A DNA stretch of 64,000 bases from Natrinema caseinilyticum (GTDB lineage Archaea > Halobacteriota > Halobacteria > Halobacteriales > Natrialbaceae), in NCBI RefSeq assembly GCF_024227435.1, contig NZ_CP100445.1:744001-808000 (forward strand), written 5' to 3'. The translations under genes were made by a program, and so were the position numbers. Of this stretch, positions 18,250-27,302 are shown one piece after another. The number at the start of each line of letters is the position of its first letter. The stretch's first letter is position 1. The notes below the pieces were generated by a model. It was given only the letters and a program-made list of their open reading frames with translations. It ran no database searches and was not told where the DNA came from.

Positions 18250-19146
18250 TTACCCCGGCCGTGCCACGACCAGTATCGGAACGTCGATCGTCCGCAACAG
18301 CGTCGAGGTCACGCTGCCGAGAACGCGGCGCTCGAGGTTCGATCGGCCGTGAGAACCCATGACGACCAGATCGATGCCGTGATCGGCGACGTACTCGCTG
18401 ATTCCCGCGGCAGCACCGTCGAGTGCCGTCGTCCGAACGACGTCGGTCTCGACGTTCACGTCCGGTGCCGTCTCGGCGATCTCACTCGCGACCGCATCGA
18501 CGGCGTCCCGTCCCTCCGCTTCGAGGCGCTCGATAAATTCCGTTTCGAGGCCGCCCGCGCTGAACATCCCGCCCGCGTTCTGTATGTCGACGACGTTCAG
18601 CGCGTGAACGGCGCCCCCGCAGTACTGAGCGATCGTCACGGCCGGGTTGGTTGCGGCCTCGGCGTTCTCACTGCCGTCCGTCGGAACGAGGAGGCGGGAG
18701 TAGTCCGTCGCCTTCGTCGTCGCTCCGTCGCCGTGGGGCACGACCAGAACCGGGATCTCACTCCGGTGAAGCACGTACTCGGTAACACCACCGAGGAGTC
18801 GCTTTCCGAGCCCCGTTAGCCCCTGTCTCCCGATGACGATCATCGTCGCGTCCCGTCGGGCAGCATACTCGCAAATCTGCTCGCCGGGCTTGCCGTCCGT
18901 CAGTTCGGTCCGCACCGGCTGCCCGAGGTCCGCCGCGATCTCCGCTATCTCCTCGAGAACAGACTCGCCTCGCTCGCGGAGTCGTTTCTGTTCGTCGGCC
19001 GACGTAGCGAGTCGGATCGATTTCTGCTCGACGACGTGTACCACGTCGACAGTCGCGTCGACGACGGTCGCTAGCTCGAGGCCCCGTGTTGCGGCCCGCT
19101 TGGATTCTTCGCTTCCGTCGACGGGGATCACGATATGGTCGACCAT
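18250..19146 (-). CDS. Tandem universal stress protein (two USP domains)
   Basis: The protein has 298 residues and two full USP domains. Domain one (1-140) opens MVDHIVIPVDGSEESK and has the loop GRQGLTGLGKRLLGGV. Domain two (150-298) opens SRLLVPTDGSENAEA and has GSHGRSNLERRVLGSV. Both loops are intact, so two ATP sites are likely. A TATA-like caaatag lies near 19175 upstream. The in-frame extension to 19239 is arginine- and serine-rich and was rejected. It is the second two-domain USP in the island; unlike the one at 7.6 kb, both domains keep the initial DGS. Confidence 0.9.
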   Translation of the reverse strand: MVDHIVIPVDGSEESKRAATRGLELATVVDATVDVVHVVEQKSIRLATSADEQKRLRERGESVLEEIAEIAADLGQPVRTELTDGKPGEQICEYAARRDATMIVIGRQGLTGLGKRLLGGVTEYVLHRSEIPVLVVPHGDGATTKATDYSRLLVPTDGSENAEAATNPAVTIAQYCGGAVHALNVVDIQNAGGMFSAGGLETEFIERLEAEGRDAVDAVASEIAETAPDVNVETDVVRTTALDGAAAGISEYVADHGIDLVVMGSHGRSNLERRVLGSVTSTLLRTIDVPILVVARPG

Positions 19147-19198
19147 TCGTGTGGGGGTTCGGACCCAGCGACCTTCACTATTTGTGGCGGCCTCGTGC

Positions 19199-19600
19199 TC
19201 AGTCGACGACGAGGACCTGGGCCGTCGCCTCGTCGGCAACCTGTTTCGAGACGCTACCTCGAACGAGGTGGTCCAGTTCCCTGTGCCGCCCCATGACGAT
19301 GAGATCGACGTCGTTTTCGGCCGCGTATCTCAGGATCGACTCGCCGCGAAGGCCGTGAGTCACGCACTGCTCGACGCGGTCGACCCCGGCTTCCATCGCA
19401 CGGTCGCGTACGTACTCGACCGCCTGCTGCCCGATCGTCTCGAGGTCCGCGAACGTAATTCCCGGGGCGATTGCGGCAGAGTTGATCACGTACATCGTAT
19501 GAAGCGTCGCGTCCTGATCGGCCGCGAGTTCGATGGCCTCGTCGATCGCTCGCTCGGTGTTCGTTCGCCCGTCGGTCGGAATGAGGATATCGTGGTACAC
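19199..19600 (-). CDS. Universal stress protein with partly degenerate loop
   Basis: This 133-residue single-domain USP opens MYHDILIPTDGRTNTERA. The C-terminal loop reads GRHRELDHLVRGSVSKQVA: the first G and the final G-S are kept but the second loop glycine is arginine, so ATP binding is doubtful. A TATA-like ttttatc lies about 27-33 bp upstream (19624-19632). It lies 52 bp upstream of the tandem USP start on the same strand and 148 bp downstream of the next USP gene, forming a run of three minus-strand USP genes. Confidence 0.88.
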   Translation of the reverse strand: MYHDILIPTDGRTNTERAIDEAIELAADQDATLHTMYVINSAAIAPGITFADLETIGQQAVEYVRDRAMEAGVDRVEQCVTHGLRGESILRYAAENDVDLIVMGRHRELDHLVRGSVSKQVADEATAQVLVVD

Positions 19601-19748
19601 ACGACTCCGTCCACCGAGGATCGTGATAAAAACGGCGAGCCCATCCCCCCGTCTTCAGGCGGGGGCAGCGGAAGGCCGACCGAAACGCGGCCGAGATACC
19701 GCACGTGGGGAGTGCCGACCGGCCGAGGAGCCGACGTCGGGTGCCGGT

Positions 19749-20168
19749 TCAGGCGGTCAGAACCGGCCGATCCGCCGTTCGAACGACCCGTTCGGCGGTG
19801 CTACCGATCCTCTGGTCGCGGGTGTGACTCTGGCCCTGATACCCGATTACGATGAGATCCGCGTCGACATCCTCGGCACGCGCCAGAATTTCCTCCCAGG
19901 GGCGACCGTGACAGAGGCACGTCGACACCTCGGTTCCGTAGTTGTCGGCGCGCTCGGCCAGGTCAGTCAACAGGTCCTGACCGCGGTCCTCGAGTTCGTC
20001 GAGAACGATTTCGGTGCTGCTCAGCGCCGGTTCGCCGTACCGAAACGTCTCGACGCAGTAGAGGAGATCGATCTGCGCGTCGTATTCGTCTGCGAGGGCC
20101 AATGCGTGTTCGACGGCACGGTTCGCCGGATCGCTTCCGTCGGTGGGAACGAGGATCGTCTCGTACAT
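19749..20168 (-). CDS. Universal stress protein (single domain, ATP-binding type)
   Basis: The 139-residue protein begins MYETILVPTDGSDPANRAVE, the canonical USP start. Its C-terminal loop GYQGQSHTRDQRIGSTAERVV keeps all glycines and the S/T. It probably binds ATP and dimerises. The reading frame is open upstream to 20477, which would add 103 residues, but that part has no USP character and spans an A/T-rich promoter-like segment (aaatagc near 20203), so the short form is preferred. It is similar to the USP at 12970, sharing the ERVVR-x4-RPV ending. Confidence 0.88.
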   Translation of the reverse strand: MYETILVPTDGSDPANRAVEHALALADEYDAQIDLLYCVETFRYGEPALSSTEIVLDELEDRGQDLLTDLAERADNYGTEVSTCLCHGRPWEEILARAEDVDADLIVIGYQGQSHTRDQRIGSTAERVVRTADRPVLTA

Positions 20169-20514
20169 TATCGGAACATCACGTACAACGAGAAATCGGC
20201 GCAAATAGCTTTCACCACACGACGTGACACGTCCGTCGCTCGGGTCGCCGCGAAAAAACGGGGCTCTCGCGTACGGCGACCGGCCGAGAACTTCCGTCCG
20301 GACGCCGGGTACCTCGAACCCGACGAGCCAATGTGCCTCGTCACCGGACACGTCGAAAGGGCTGACTCGCCGTCCGACACGACGCGTCTCGCCCACGGCC
20401 GATCCGGCGGTCGCGAGCACCGAACCGTCGGCGACGTCTTCGGTACCCGGGCGAACACTCCCCGAGCGGATCGTCACCTTCGAGTAGCGGACCGCCGACG
20501 CCCACCACCGCGAC
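20169..20514. other. Intergenic region between USP and MaoC genes
   Basis: No separate gene is called. The minus-strand frame of the USP gene runs through most of it but is unlikely to be translated. An A/T-rich segment near 20195-20215 is the probable USP promoter. Confidence 0.45.
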
Positions 20515-20976
20515 TCACTCCTCAGTTGGACTGCGACGCGCGATCATGCCGAGTCCGATCCACGAAATGACGACGTCGCCGTCCTGTGTGATCCCCTCGA
20601 GACGGCTGTCGACGTATCCCCGTCGGGGATCGCTTTCCGAGACTCGCTTGTCCAAAACCTCCGTGCGGATAGAGAGCGTATCCCCCGGCTTCACCGGTTG
20701 TTTCCACCGAAGTTCGTCGACCCCGCGGGCGCCCATGCTCGCTCGTTCCTGTATCGGGCCGTCGACGAGCATCCGCATGCAAATCGAGGCGGTGTGCCAC
20801 CCCGACGCGACCAGTTCGCCGAAGGCCGACTCCGCGGCGGCGTCCTCGTCGACGTGGAACGGCTGCGGGTCGTAGCGCTCGGCGAACTCGATGATCTCCT
20901 CTTTCGTGACGTGATATTCGCCGAACTCCCGGGTTTCCCCGACCTCGATATCCTCGTAGTAGCGCATGGACGGCAT
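20515..20976 (-). CDS. MaoC-like (R)-specific enoyl-CoA hydratase
   Basis: This 153-residue hot-dog-fold protein opens MPSMRYYEDIEVGETREFGE and has the hydratase signature FAERYDPQPFHVDEDAA, in which D and H form the catalytic pair, followed by ELVASGWHTASICMRM. These enzymes hydrate trans-2-enoyl-CoA, in haloarchaea usually linked to PHA or fatty-acid metabolism. The later part (ELRWKQPVKPGDTLSIR) is typical. The alternative start MRYYED at 20967 is equally possible. The in-frame ORF extends to 21162 but is arginine-rich there. No metabolic partner gene lies next to it, so its pathway is open. Confidence 0.88.
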   Translation of the reverse strand: MPSMRYYEDIEVGETREFGEYHVTKEEIIEFAERYDPQPFHVDEDAAAESAFGELVASGWHTASICMRMLVDGPIQERASMGARGVDELRWKQPVKPGDTLSIRTEVLDKRVSESDPRRGYVDSRLEGITQDGDVVISWIGLGMIARRSPTEE

Positions 20977-21082
20977 ATGGACGTTCCGACTGCAAGAACC
21001 TGTGGACCGAGGCAGAGCGGGTCGCCGAGACGACGACTCGAGGCGAGCCAGGTACGGACACCCGCCGGCCGGTTCCGGCCGG

Positions 21083-22405
21083 TCACCCCGTCGATCGGTC
21101 GATGTCGGTGTTCGACTCGAGCGTCCGTTCGTTTCGCGTCCGAACGGACAGGAGAATCGCACAGGTGGCGGCGATCAGCCCGGAAACCGTCGCGATCGTG
21201 AACGCGATCCGGTACCCGAACTCCGTGTAGACTCGTGCACCGTTGACGGTTTCACCGGTCCAGTAGGCATCGAGTGCGGCACCGAGAATAACGGGGAAGA
21301 CGGCCGCACCGATCCAGGCCATCGTGTTGATCAGTCCGATGACGGTGCCGCTTGCCCCATCCGGGTGGCGTTCCTTGATGACGGTGTAGGCGAGCGGGAT
21401 GCCCCCGCGCAGGACCCGCGAGAAGAGGAAAATCGCGCCGACGAGTATGAGGGGGACGGTACCGAACGCGGCGAAGACGCCCCAGGTCAGGCCGAAGACG
21501 AACGTCGAGAGGACGATGAGGCCGAATCGCTTGCCCGACCGGTCCGAGAGCCAGCCGAACAGCGTCGGGCCGACCATGCCGCCGACGTTGCCCAGGAGGA
21601 GGTATACCGACGCTTCCGTCACGGAAATGTCGTGCGTCTGGACGAGATAGGGAATCCCCCACAGGCCGAATATCGTGATCCCGATGCCGGTCATGAAAAA
21701 GAGCATGACGCCGAGCAACCACGTCTCGGGCTCTCGCACCGCGGCCCCCACGTACCGTTTGAGCGTCGCGGCCGATGTCACGTTCGGCCGGTTCGGGACG
21801 TTTTCGATCGGTGGCAGGTCGGCGGCCGACGGCGAATCGTGCGAGAGCAGGGTGATACCGACCGCGACCGCGAGCCCGACCGCGCCGAGACCGATCATCG
21901 CGGACCGCCAGCCGACGGTCGTGACGGCCACTGCCAGCGGCGTCGTCGCCGCCAACCCGCCCAGTATGCCCACGCTGAAGGTCACACCCGTCATCGTGGC
22001 GAACTCGTCCGGACGGAACCAGTTCGCACAGAACCGGAGCGCCGCGACGAACAGGACGCTCGCACCCATCCCGATCAGCAGCCGTCCGACGAACGCCAGC
22101 CCGTACGTCGGTGAGAGGCCGAAAACGAGCGCGCCGACGCTCATCAGTATCGTCCCCGCTGCGGCGATCACGCGCGATCCGTACCGGTCCGCGAGCAGAC
22201 CGGCCGGTACCTGAAAGACCGCATAGAGATAGAAAAACGACGAGTGTAATAAGCCGAGACTCGTCCCCGTCGTGTCGAACGACCGCATCAACTGTTCCGA
22301 CAGGACCGCGGTCGACGAGCGGTGGAGGCTCACCAGGAAAAACGCCGAGACCAGCACACCCCACCCAATCCATCGCCGACGATACGGATCCGAGAGCGCG
22401 TTCAC
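21083..22405 (-). CDS. Major facilitator superfamily transporter
   Basis: The protein has 440 residues and 12 membrane helices in two halves. The loop between helices 2 and 3 is GLLADRYGSRVIAAAGTI, and its counterpart in the second half is GWLSDRSGKRFGLIVL, both matching the MFS G-x3-D-R/K-x-G-R-R/K motif. The substrate is not obvious; the RW..GWGVLVSAFFLVSLHR start resembles oxalate/hexuronate-type carriers of the anion:cation symporter group. The start was set at a GTG (VNALSDPYRRR) because a strong TATA box lies 26 bp before it. The longer ATG-started frame at 22447 would begin upstream of that promoter. Confidence 0.85.
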   Translation of the reverse strand: MNALSDPYRRRWIGWGVLVSAFFLVSLHRSSTAVLSEQLMRSFDTTGTSLGLLHSSFFYLYAVFQVPAGLLADRYGSRVIAAAGTILMSVGALVFGLSPTYGLAFVGRLLIGMGASVLFVAALRFCANWFRPDEFATMTGVTFSVGILGGLAATTPLAVAVTTVGWRSAMIGLGAVGLAVAVGITLLSHDSPSAADLPPIENVPNRPNVTSAATLKRYVGAAVREPETWLLGVMLFFMTGIGITIFGLWGIPYLVQTHDISVTEASVYLLLGNVGGMVGPTLFGWLSDRSGKRFGLIVLSTFVFGLTWGVFAAFGTVPLILVGAIFLFSRVLRGGIPLAYTVIKERHPDGASGTVIGLINTMAWIGAAVFPVILGAALDAYWTGETVNGARVYTEFGYRIAFTIATVSGLIAATCAILLSVRTRNERTLESNTDIDRSTG

Positions 22406-22425
22406 CTGCAGAAATTTGGTACCAG

Positions 22426-22436
22426 TTTTATTAAAA
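22426..22436 (-). promoter_or_regulatory. TATA box deciding the MFS gene start
   Basis: The A/T run (ttttattaaaa on the plus strand) is centred 26 bp from the GTG at 22405. This is the normal archaeal TATA to transcription start distance, so the mRNA should begin at that GTG. Confidence 0.65.
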
Positions 22437-22740
22437 CTAGGTCTCAATCGGGAGTTTCGGCGTCGCCGTGAGAGCGCCCCGTTCGCAGCTATCCGACGGC
22501 CGAGTCTCCCCCATCGCTCGATCCGGGACGCGTTCGATGGCGAGAACGGCCGAACGCCGACGAAGCCGGGCGAGCGGTAACGGAGCCGGTCCAGCGCCGA
22601 CGGAATCGAGCGGGCGGTAACCGGGTCGTCGAATACCGACCGGAACGGGCGACGTCTGCGAACCGTCGGTCACCCCCTCGATCGCCGACGGCGCCTGGGG
22701 CTTTCAAAACACCTATGCAACGCCAAACTGGGGTTTCGAT
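22437..22740. other. Divergent intergenic region, MFS and epimerase genes
   Basis: No gene is seen. The right end has an A/T-rich segment, tttcaaaac near 22702-22710, about 34 bp before the epimerase ATG. Confidence 0.4.
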
Positions 22741-23670
22741 ATGGACCTCGAGGACCACTCCGTTCTCGTCACCGGCGGGGCGGGCTTTATCGGATCGAAC
22801 CTGGCGAACCACCTCTCGGATGCCAACGACGTGACCGTCGTCGACGACTGCTATCTCGGAACGCCGGACAATCTGGCCGACGACGTCGAATTCGTCGACG
22901 CGAGCGTTCTGGACGACGATCTACCGACCGACGTCGACGTCGTATTCCACCTGGCGGCGCTGTCCTCGTACGCGATGCACGAGGACGACCCCACGACCGG
23001 CGCCCGGGTGAACGTCGAGGGCTTCGTCAACGTGGTCGAACAGGCCCGACAGGACGGGTGCGAGACCGTCGTCTACGCCTCGACGTCGTCTATCTACGGG
23101 AGCCGAACTGAACCCTCTCCCGAGGAGATGGACGTCAGCGTCAACACCGGCTACGAGGCCTCGAAGCTCGCCAGAGAACGGTACGGCGAGTACTTCTCGA
23201 ATCACTACGACATGACGGCGGCCGGCATGCGCTTCTTTTCCGTCTACCAGGGCTACGGCGGTGCCGAAGAACACAAGGGCGAGTACGCGAACGTGATCGC
23301 GCAGTTCGCCGACGACATCGCCAACGGGGAGCCACCCGTGTTGTACGGCGACGGTACACAGACCCGGGACTTCACTCACGTCTCCGATATCGTCCGCGGA
23401 CTCGAGTTCGCCGCGCTCTCCGAACTCGACGGCATCTACAACCTCGGCACCGGTGACGCCTACGACTTCAACACGGTCGTTGCGATGATCAACGACGAAC
23501 TCGGAACCGATGTGGAACCGGAATACGTCGACAATCCGATTCCGGAGTCCGTCTACGTTCACGACACCTGCGCCGACGCCTCGAAGATCCGGGCGGAGAC
23601 CGGTTGGGAACCACAGATCGATTTCCAGGAGGGTATCCGACGGGTCTGTGCGCAGTACACGACCGACTAG
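22741..23670 (+). CDS. NAD-dependent epimerase/dehydratase (extended SDR)
   Basis: The 309-residue enzyme has the Rossmann motif TGGAGFIG at residues 11-18, the serine/threonine region YASTSSIYG near 112-120, and the catalytic pair Y138 and K142 in YEASK. FSVYQGYGG and VLYGDGTQTRDFTHVSDIVRG are the usual sugar-nucleotide epimerase motifs. It most likely acts on UDP- or dTDP-hexoses as a 4-epimerase or 4,6-dehydratase for surface glycans or glycosylation; the exact substrate is not readable. It stands alone, without glycosyltransferases nearby, and is divergent from the MFS gene. Confidence 0.9.
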   Translation: MDLEDHSVLVTGGAGFIGSNLANHLSDANDVTVVDDCYLGTPDNLADDVEFVDASVLDDDLPTDVDVVFHLAALSSYAMHEDDPTTGARVNVEGFVNVVEQARQDGCETVVYASTSSIYGSRTEPSPEEMDVSVNTGYEASKLARERYGEYFSNHYDMTAAGMRFFSVYQGYGGAEEHKGEYANVIAQFADDIANGEPPVLYGDGTQTRDFTHVSDIVRGLEFAALSELDGIYNLGTGDAYDFNTVVAMINDELGTDVEPEYVDNPIPESVYVHDTCADASKIRAETGWEPQIDFQEGIRRVCAQYTTD

Positions 23671-23726
23671 CGGATCACAGCCCCCTCGTAGCCAATCGGT
23701 ACGGAACCGTCCCGATAACGGGGCGG

Positions 23727-23891
23727 CTACCACAGTTGGATCTGTGGCGTCTCGCAGGCCGAACAGACCATCGACAGGTTCCCTTTGTACGTCCCCCGCT
23801 CGAGCGTGCCACTCGCACAGTACTGACACTCTTCGCCCTCCAATCGAGATAGGAGTCTTGAATCGTTCGAACGACGTTCTATAACGTGCAT
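23727..23891 (-). CDS. Small CxxC zinc-finger protein (HVO_A0556-like)
   Basis: This 54-residue protein is short but has clear family character: SRLLSRLEGEECQYCASGTL, then ERGTYKGNLSMVCSACETPQ, ending IQLW. The two CxxC pairs (C22/C25 and C43/C46) would bind one zinc. Similar mini-proteins with the ending xQLW are widespread in haloarchaea; some small zinc-finger proteins there influence motility, biofilm or metabolism, but this one has no assigned role. An A/T-rich box lies about 22 bp upstream of the ATG. It ends 56 bp from the convergent epimerase gene. Confidence 0.78.
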   Translation of the reverse strand: MHVIERRSNDSRLLSRLEGEECQYCASGTLERGTYKGNLSMVCSACETPQIQLW

Positions 23892-24388
23892 AATTGAATA
23901 AGTCCAATAACACTTTTTACTCAAATAATTTCTGGGGTGGTGTCTCGAATACGAGGTCGTCACGCGCAACAGAACCGACACCGATACGTGGCTCCTCGAA
24001 TTCGACTGGTCGGTTCCGCGACGGTCGGATCGGCGGTCACGGGTGGTCCGCGATCGACTCGTCCAAAACAATTGAAACGCGTGTGGGATTCTGTGTAGTC
24101 TCGCACCGACATCCGCGATCGCCGTCGATATCGGAACGCTTGGTGCGCACGTCACGGGTTTGCGGGCGACGCGGTACGCCCGGGCCGATCCCCTTTAGTT
24201 CTGATACTGATTGGCCCGGCAGTCCTGATACGGCTCCTTCCCCAAATCGGCCACGAACAACCGATCAGGACCGGATACAGCGTCGGTCTCGATTCCGGTT
24301 CTCAATAAATATTGTCATGAAAAACGATGGATGAACTGGCGGTTGTCCTTGCAAGGAGTTTTTAGTATGGCACGCTCATTCTCGCGAT
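23892..24388. other. 497-bp region before PEP carboxylase
   Basis: No gene is supported. Both ends are A/T-rich (near 23895-23935 and 24300-24325). The right end carries the ppc promoter: tttttagtat at 24359-24368, centred 26 bp before the ATG. Confidence 0.55.
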
Positions 24389-27079
24389 ATGCGACTCCAC
24401 AACAGAGACGTCCGACAGGACGTCCGCGAACTCGGCGCCTTGCTCGGGGACGTCCTCGAGGACCAGACCTCTCGTCGATCGTTCGAGACGGTCGAGTCGT
24501 GTCGGCGGGCCGCGATCGATTACCGATCCGGGGAACTCGAGTCTCGGACGCCACTGATCACGGAACTCGAAGGACTGTCGCCCCACCAACAGCGGATCGT
24601 CGCCCGCGCGTTTACGACCTACTTCGAGTTGATCAACCTCGCGGAGGAGCGCGAACGGGTCCGCACGATCCGGTCTGACTCCCACGACGGATCGTTGGAC
24701 GACAGTCTCGAGACCGCGGCCGAGGAACTCGGCGAAGCTGACGTCGAGACGGTCGAGCAGGTCCTAGACGACGTGTTGATCGAACCGACGTTCACCGCAC
24801 ACCCGACCGAGGCCCGGCGCAAGACGGTCAAATCGAAGCTTCGAACGATCTCGACCTATCTCGAGACGCTCGACGAACGCCTGCTGACCAACAAAGAAGA
24901 GAGCCAGGTCTGGCGGGACGTCGACGCCGAGGTGACGAGCCTCTGGCAGACGCCCCAGGTCCGCAATCGACAGCCGGAGCCCGAAGACGAGGCGCGCAAC
25001 GTCCAGTGGTACCTCGAGAATACGCTGTTCGAAGTCGTCGGTGAAGTGTACGACGAACTGGACGACGCCATCGATGCGGAAGTCCCCGGCAACCTCGAGA
25101 TTCCGAAACTCTTCGAGTTTCGCTCGTGGGCGGGAAGCGACCGCGACGGCAATCCCTACGTGACCCCCGAGGTCACCGCAAACACGCTCGAGCGCCAGCG
25201 GTCGGTCATCCTCGAGCGGTACCGCGAACAGCTCAAGCGGCTCTCGGGCGTCTTGAGCCAGGACGGCAGTCGGATCGATGCCGGGTCGGCGTTCCAGGCC
25301 TCGCTCGAGGAAGACCGAGATCGATTGCCCGGCAGCGCCCGCACTGCCGAACAGCGGTATCCGGACGAGCCCTACCGACAGAAGCTCAAGCTCATGCGCG
25401 AACGGCTCCGGCGCGTCGGCGACGTCCGACCGGGCGGCTACGACGAGGCTGACGAACTCCTCGAGGATCTCTCGGTCATCGCCGAGAGCCTGCGCAACAA
25501 CGGTGCCGAAAGCGTCGTCGACGCCCACGTCGATCCGATCCGGCGCCAGGTTGCGACCTTCGGGTTCTCCCTGGCGAGCCTCGACCTGCGGGACCATCAG
25601 CAAAAACACACCGACGCCATCGCCGAGGCCCTGGAGACCGAGGGCATCGACTATCACGACCTCTCGGAGGACGAGCGCGTCGAGTTCCTGACCGACGCCG
25701 TCCTCCAGGACGAACCGGTACTCGATCTCGGCGACACCGACGGCCTGTCGGAGGAGTCGGCGCGCGCCCTCGAACTGTTCGATAGTCTCGCGGAGTGGCA
25801 GACCGAGTACGGCGTCCACGCGATCGACACCTACTGCATTTCGATGACCGAGGAGCCGAGCCACGTCCTCGAGGTGCTGTTCCTCGCCGATCAGGCCGGC
25901 GTGATTTCTCTCCCCGAACACGCCGGAATCGACATCGTTCCCCTCCTCGAGACCGAGTACGCGCTCTCCGGTGCGCGTCGGATCATGGGGACGCTGTTCG
26001 AGAACGAGGCCTACGCGCAAGCGCTCGAGGCCCGCGGCCGGACCCAGGAAATCATGCTCGGCTACTCGGACTCGAACAAGGAAAACGGCTTCCTCGCGGC
26101 CAACTGGTCGCTGTACAAGAACCAGCGTCGGCTTGGAGAGATCTGTGACGATTTCGACGTGACCATGCGGCTGTTCCACGGCCGCGGCGGCTCGATCTCG
26201 CGAGGCGGCGGGCCGATGAACGAGGCGCTCCTGGCGCTTCCGAACTCGACCGTGACGGGCCAGGTCAAGTTCACCGAACAGGGCGAGGCCATCGCCGAGA
26301 AGTACGCCAATCCGCGCATCGCCGAGCGCAACATAGAGCAGATGCTCAACGCCCAGCTCAGGGCGCGAAAACGTGCGATGGACCAGCCTGAGGAGGAGAT
26401 CCGCGAGGAGTGGATCGACGCGATGGAAACCATGGCCGACGTCGCCCGCCAGGAGTATCGCGATCTCCTCGAGAGCGACGGCTTCGTCCGGTACTTCGAG
26501 CAGGCGACGCCGATCACCGTCATCGAGGATCTGGATCTGGGGTCGCGCCCGGCCTCTCGGTCCGGCGAACGGACCGTCGAAGATCTGCGGGCGATCCCGT
26601 GGGTGTTCTCCTGGACCCAATCGCGGTGTATCCTGCCGGGGTGGTACGCCATCGCGACGGGCCTCGAGGCCTATCTGGACGATGGTGGCTCGATGGAAAC
26701 GCTCCAGACGATGTACGACGAGTGGCCGTTCTTCCGAACGACGCTGGATAACGCGGCGCTGTCGCTTTCGCGTACCGAACTCGAGATCGCCGACCGATAC
26801 GCCGACATGGCCGACTCCGAGCTTCGAGAGCGGTTCTTCCCACGAATAACCGACGAGTACGAGCGGGCGGCCGATCTGATAACGGAAATCGGCCAGCGCG
26901 ACCGACTGCACACCCGCGACTGGCTCGGTGAGAACCTCGAACGTCGGAACCCCTACGTCGATCCGCTCAACCTGCTCCAGGTGTATCTGCTCGATCGGAC
27001 CCACCGAACCGACATCGAAGAACGGACGCTTCGGCTGACCGTCAAGGGGATCGCCGCCGGGATGAAGAACACCGGATAA
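24389..27079 (+). CDS. ppc: Phosphoenolpyruvate carboxylase
   Basis: The 896-residue enzyme is full length for the bacterial-type family. It adds bicarbonate to PEP to give oxaloacetate and phosphate, refilling the citric acid cycle. Catalytic H138 lies in TFTAHPTEARRKT. The glycine/arginine loop is FHGRGGSISRGGGP (about residues 596-609), LGYSDSNKENG is present, and the C-terminus ends MKNTG, as required for the active site. GSDRDGNPYVT is the other signature. The leaderless promoter 26 bp upstream supports the ATG at 24389. It is a single-gene unit followed by a tRNA gene. Confidence 0.97.
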   Translation: MRLHNRDVRQDVRELGALLGDVLEDQTSRRSFETVESCRRAAIDYRSGELESRTPLITELEGLSPHQQRIVARAFTTYFELINLAEERERVRTIRSDSHDGSLDDSLETAAEELGEADVETVEQVLDDVLIEPTFTAHPTEARRKTVKSKLRTISTYLETLDERLLTNKEESQVWRDVDAEVTSLWQTPQVRNRQPEPEDEARNVQWYLENTLFEVVGEVYDELDDAIDAEVPGNLEIPKLFEFRSWAGSDRDGNPYVTPEVTANTLERQRSVILERYREQLKRLSGVLSQDGSRIDAGSAFQASLEEDRDRLPGSARTAEQRYPDEPYRQKLKLMRERLRRVGDVRPGGYDEADELLEDLSVIAESLRNNGAESVVDAHVDPIRRQVATFGFSLASLDLRDHQQKHTDAIAEALETEGIDYHDLSEDERVEFLTDAVLQDEPVLDLGDTDGLSEESARALELFDSLAEWQTEYGVHAIDTYCISMTEEPSHVLEVLFLADQAGVISLPEHAGIDIVPLLETEYALSGARRIMGTLFENEAYAQALEARGRTQEIMLGYSDSNKENGFLAANWSLYKNQRRLGEICDDFDVTMRLFHGRGGSISRGGGPMNEALLALPNSTVTGQVKFTEQGEAIAEKYANPRIAERNIEQMLNAQLRARKRAMDQPEEEIREEWIDAMETMADVARQEYRDLLESDGFVRYFEQATPITVIEDLDLGSRPASRSGERTVEDLRAIPWVFSWTQSRCILPGWYAIATGLEAYLDDGGSMETLQTMYDEWPFFRTTLDNAALSLSRTELEIADRYADMADSELRERFFPRITDEYERAADLITEIGQRDRLHTRDWLGENLERRNPYVDPLNLLQVYLLDRTHRTDIEERTLRLTVKGIAAGMKNTG

Positions 27080-27185
27080 GCGTCGTTCGGCCCGAGTCGG
27101 ATCGCCGATCGGTCGGTCCGACCGGTCTCGAGTCAGTCGGTCTCGAACGCGAATCGGTCACAGGCGCAGCGACGAATCGAAACGG

Positions 27186-27194
27186 GTAAAAACG
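27186..27194 (+). promoter_or_regulatory. TATA box of tRNA-Ser
   Basis: The box ggtaaaaac is centred 28 bp before the first base of the mature tRNA, the standard archaeal tRNA promoter position. Confidence 0.6.
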
Positions 27195-27217
27195 TCTCTC
27201 GAGTAGCAGTGAGTGAG

Positions 27218-27302
27218 CCGAGATAGCCTAGCCCGGCCAAGGCGGCAGATTCGAAATCTGCTGTCCTCACGGACTCGGGAGTTCAAATCTCCCTCTCGGC
27301 GT
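27218..27302 (+). tRNA. tRNA-Ser (anticodon CGA)
   Basis: The acceptor stem pairs gccgaga with tctcggc, leaving discriminator G at 27302, the serine identity base. The anticodon arm is gcaga-ttcgaaa-tctgc with CGA as the anticodon. A long variable arm follows, as in all serine tRNAs, and the T arm is gggag-ttcaaat-ctccc. No intron is seen, and CCA is not encoded. A short T run follows. It reads UCG codons. Confidence 0.95.

Noticed and set aside
20169-20477. A 103-residue N-terminal extension of the USP at 19749
   Set aside because: The frame is open but lacks conserved features, spans an A/T-rich promoter-like segment, and the USP fold begins exactly at MYETILVPTDGS.
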